Notes under the pieces: generated by a model
What the model was told of the DNA's origin: nothing
What the model saw: the letters and a program-made list of their open reading frames with translations, nothing else
Database searches by the model: none
Translations under genes and position numbers: made by a program
NCBI GenBank assembly: GCA_025360945.1
Contig: JANYBE010000363.1
Location: 1 to 13,625 of the forward strand
Length of the DNA stretch: 13,625 bases
Direction: 5' to 3'
DNA from: Rhizobacter sp.
Lineage (GTDB): Bacteria > Pseudomonadota > Gammaproteobacteria > Burkholderiales > Burkholderiaceae_C
Part shown: piece by piece, positions 13,438-13,625 of the stretch
How the letters are laid out: every line of letters begins with the position of its first letter
Position numbering within the stretch: the stretch's first letter is position 1

Positions 13438-13625
13438 TCACCACCTCCCCGACGCACCGCCGCCACCGAAGCCGCCACCGCCGCCGCTGAATCCACCGCC
13501 ACCGCCGCCGCTTCGGCCGCCTCCGCCGTAGTAGCCGCCCAAGCCGCCCATACCCCGTCCGCCCATTCCTCCACCGAGAAAGGTGACGAACAGCGCGATG
13601 ACGCCCGCACCCAAGGCCATCGACA
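13438..13625 (-). CDS. C-terminal end of a Gly-rich TPM (YgcG-type) membrane protein, cut by window edge
   Basis: The last 61 residues plus stop of a gene that enters from the right edge. They contain a membrane helix (ALGAGVIALFVTFLGGG), a Gly/Met/Tyr-rich stretch and the ending FSGGGGGFGGGGASGRW. That ending is typical of YgcG-type proteins, whose missing N-terminal part would be a signal peptide and TPM domain. No internal Met is a credible start, since the helix has already begun. It is followed after 2 bp by the second TPM gene. Confidence 0.8.
   Translation of the reverse strand, partial: SMALGAGVIALFVTFLGGGMGGRGMGGLGGYYGGGGRSGGGGGGFSGGGGGFGGGGASGRW

Noticed and set aside
13446..13560. 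Short direct repeats suggesting a repeat array
   Set aside because: They are Gly codons of the low-complexity C-terminus of the YgcG-type protein, not a CRISPR or satellite.

Overview
This window is a high-GC stretch with Burkholderiales-like gene content, probably from a Comamonadaceae-type betaproteobacterium. That placement rests on codon use and protein style, not on a database search. It is chromosomal or accessory metal-resistance DNA. I see no rRNA, tRNA, CRISPR array, transposase or complete insertion sequence. Nearly everything is on the minus strand; the one confident plus-strand gene is a copper chaperone (9182-9439).

Copper region (about 1-9440). A CueR-type copper sensor (8561-9016, minus) faces a CopZ-type chaperone (9182-9439, plus). 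Between them lie two separate MerR-type dyads. Each sits in the 19-bp spacer of its own outward-facing promoter. Downstream of cueR, on the same strand, follow: a His/Cys-rich exported protein, a Met/His-rich exported protein that overlaps the next gene by 4 bp, a TolC-family lipoprotein, a Tat-exported multicopper oxidase with a Met-rich tail, a CusF-like Cu(I)-binding protein, CopC, CopD (start overlapping the copC stop), an MFS transporter, a small exported Cys/Met/His protein, and a second TolC-family gene cut by the left edge. Together they suggest periplasmic copper handling: sensing (CueR), cytoplasmic chaperoning (CopZ), periplasmic binding (CusF-like, CopC, small Met/His proteins), Cu(I) oxidation (the oxidase), inner-membrane transfer (CopD) and outer-membrane channels (two TolC proteins). 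No P1B copper ATPase, PcoB/CopB or RND pump gene is inside the window. The left TolC is probably the first gene of an RND efflux set lying outside it.

Middle (9440-11133). A universal stress protein gene (minus) has an FNR/Anr-like box upstream, inside the only gene-free stretch over 300 bp (10053-10410). A PAP2-family membrane phosphatase gene follows to the right.

Right end (11195-13625). A tight minus-strand run holds a Gly-rich TPM (YgcG-type) protein cut by the right edge, a second small TPM protein, a four-helix membrane protein of unknown function and an MFS (DHA1-like) exporter, with the PAP2 gene as the probable last member. These look like envelope/transport genes unrelated to copper.

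Points most worth attention: the two-operator cueR/copZ control region; the cop cassette with a TolC lipoprotein where PcoB/CopB would be expected; the Met in place of the usual Trp in the CusF-like site; the long Met-rich tail on the oxidase; a probable PAP2 gene remnant directly after the MFS gene (1695-1778); and two small copper-associated genes whose -10 boxes lie so close to the start codon that leaderless mRNAs are plausible.
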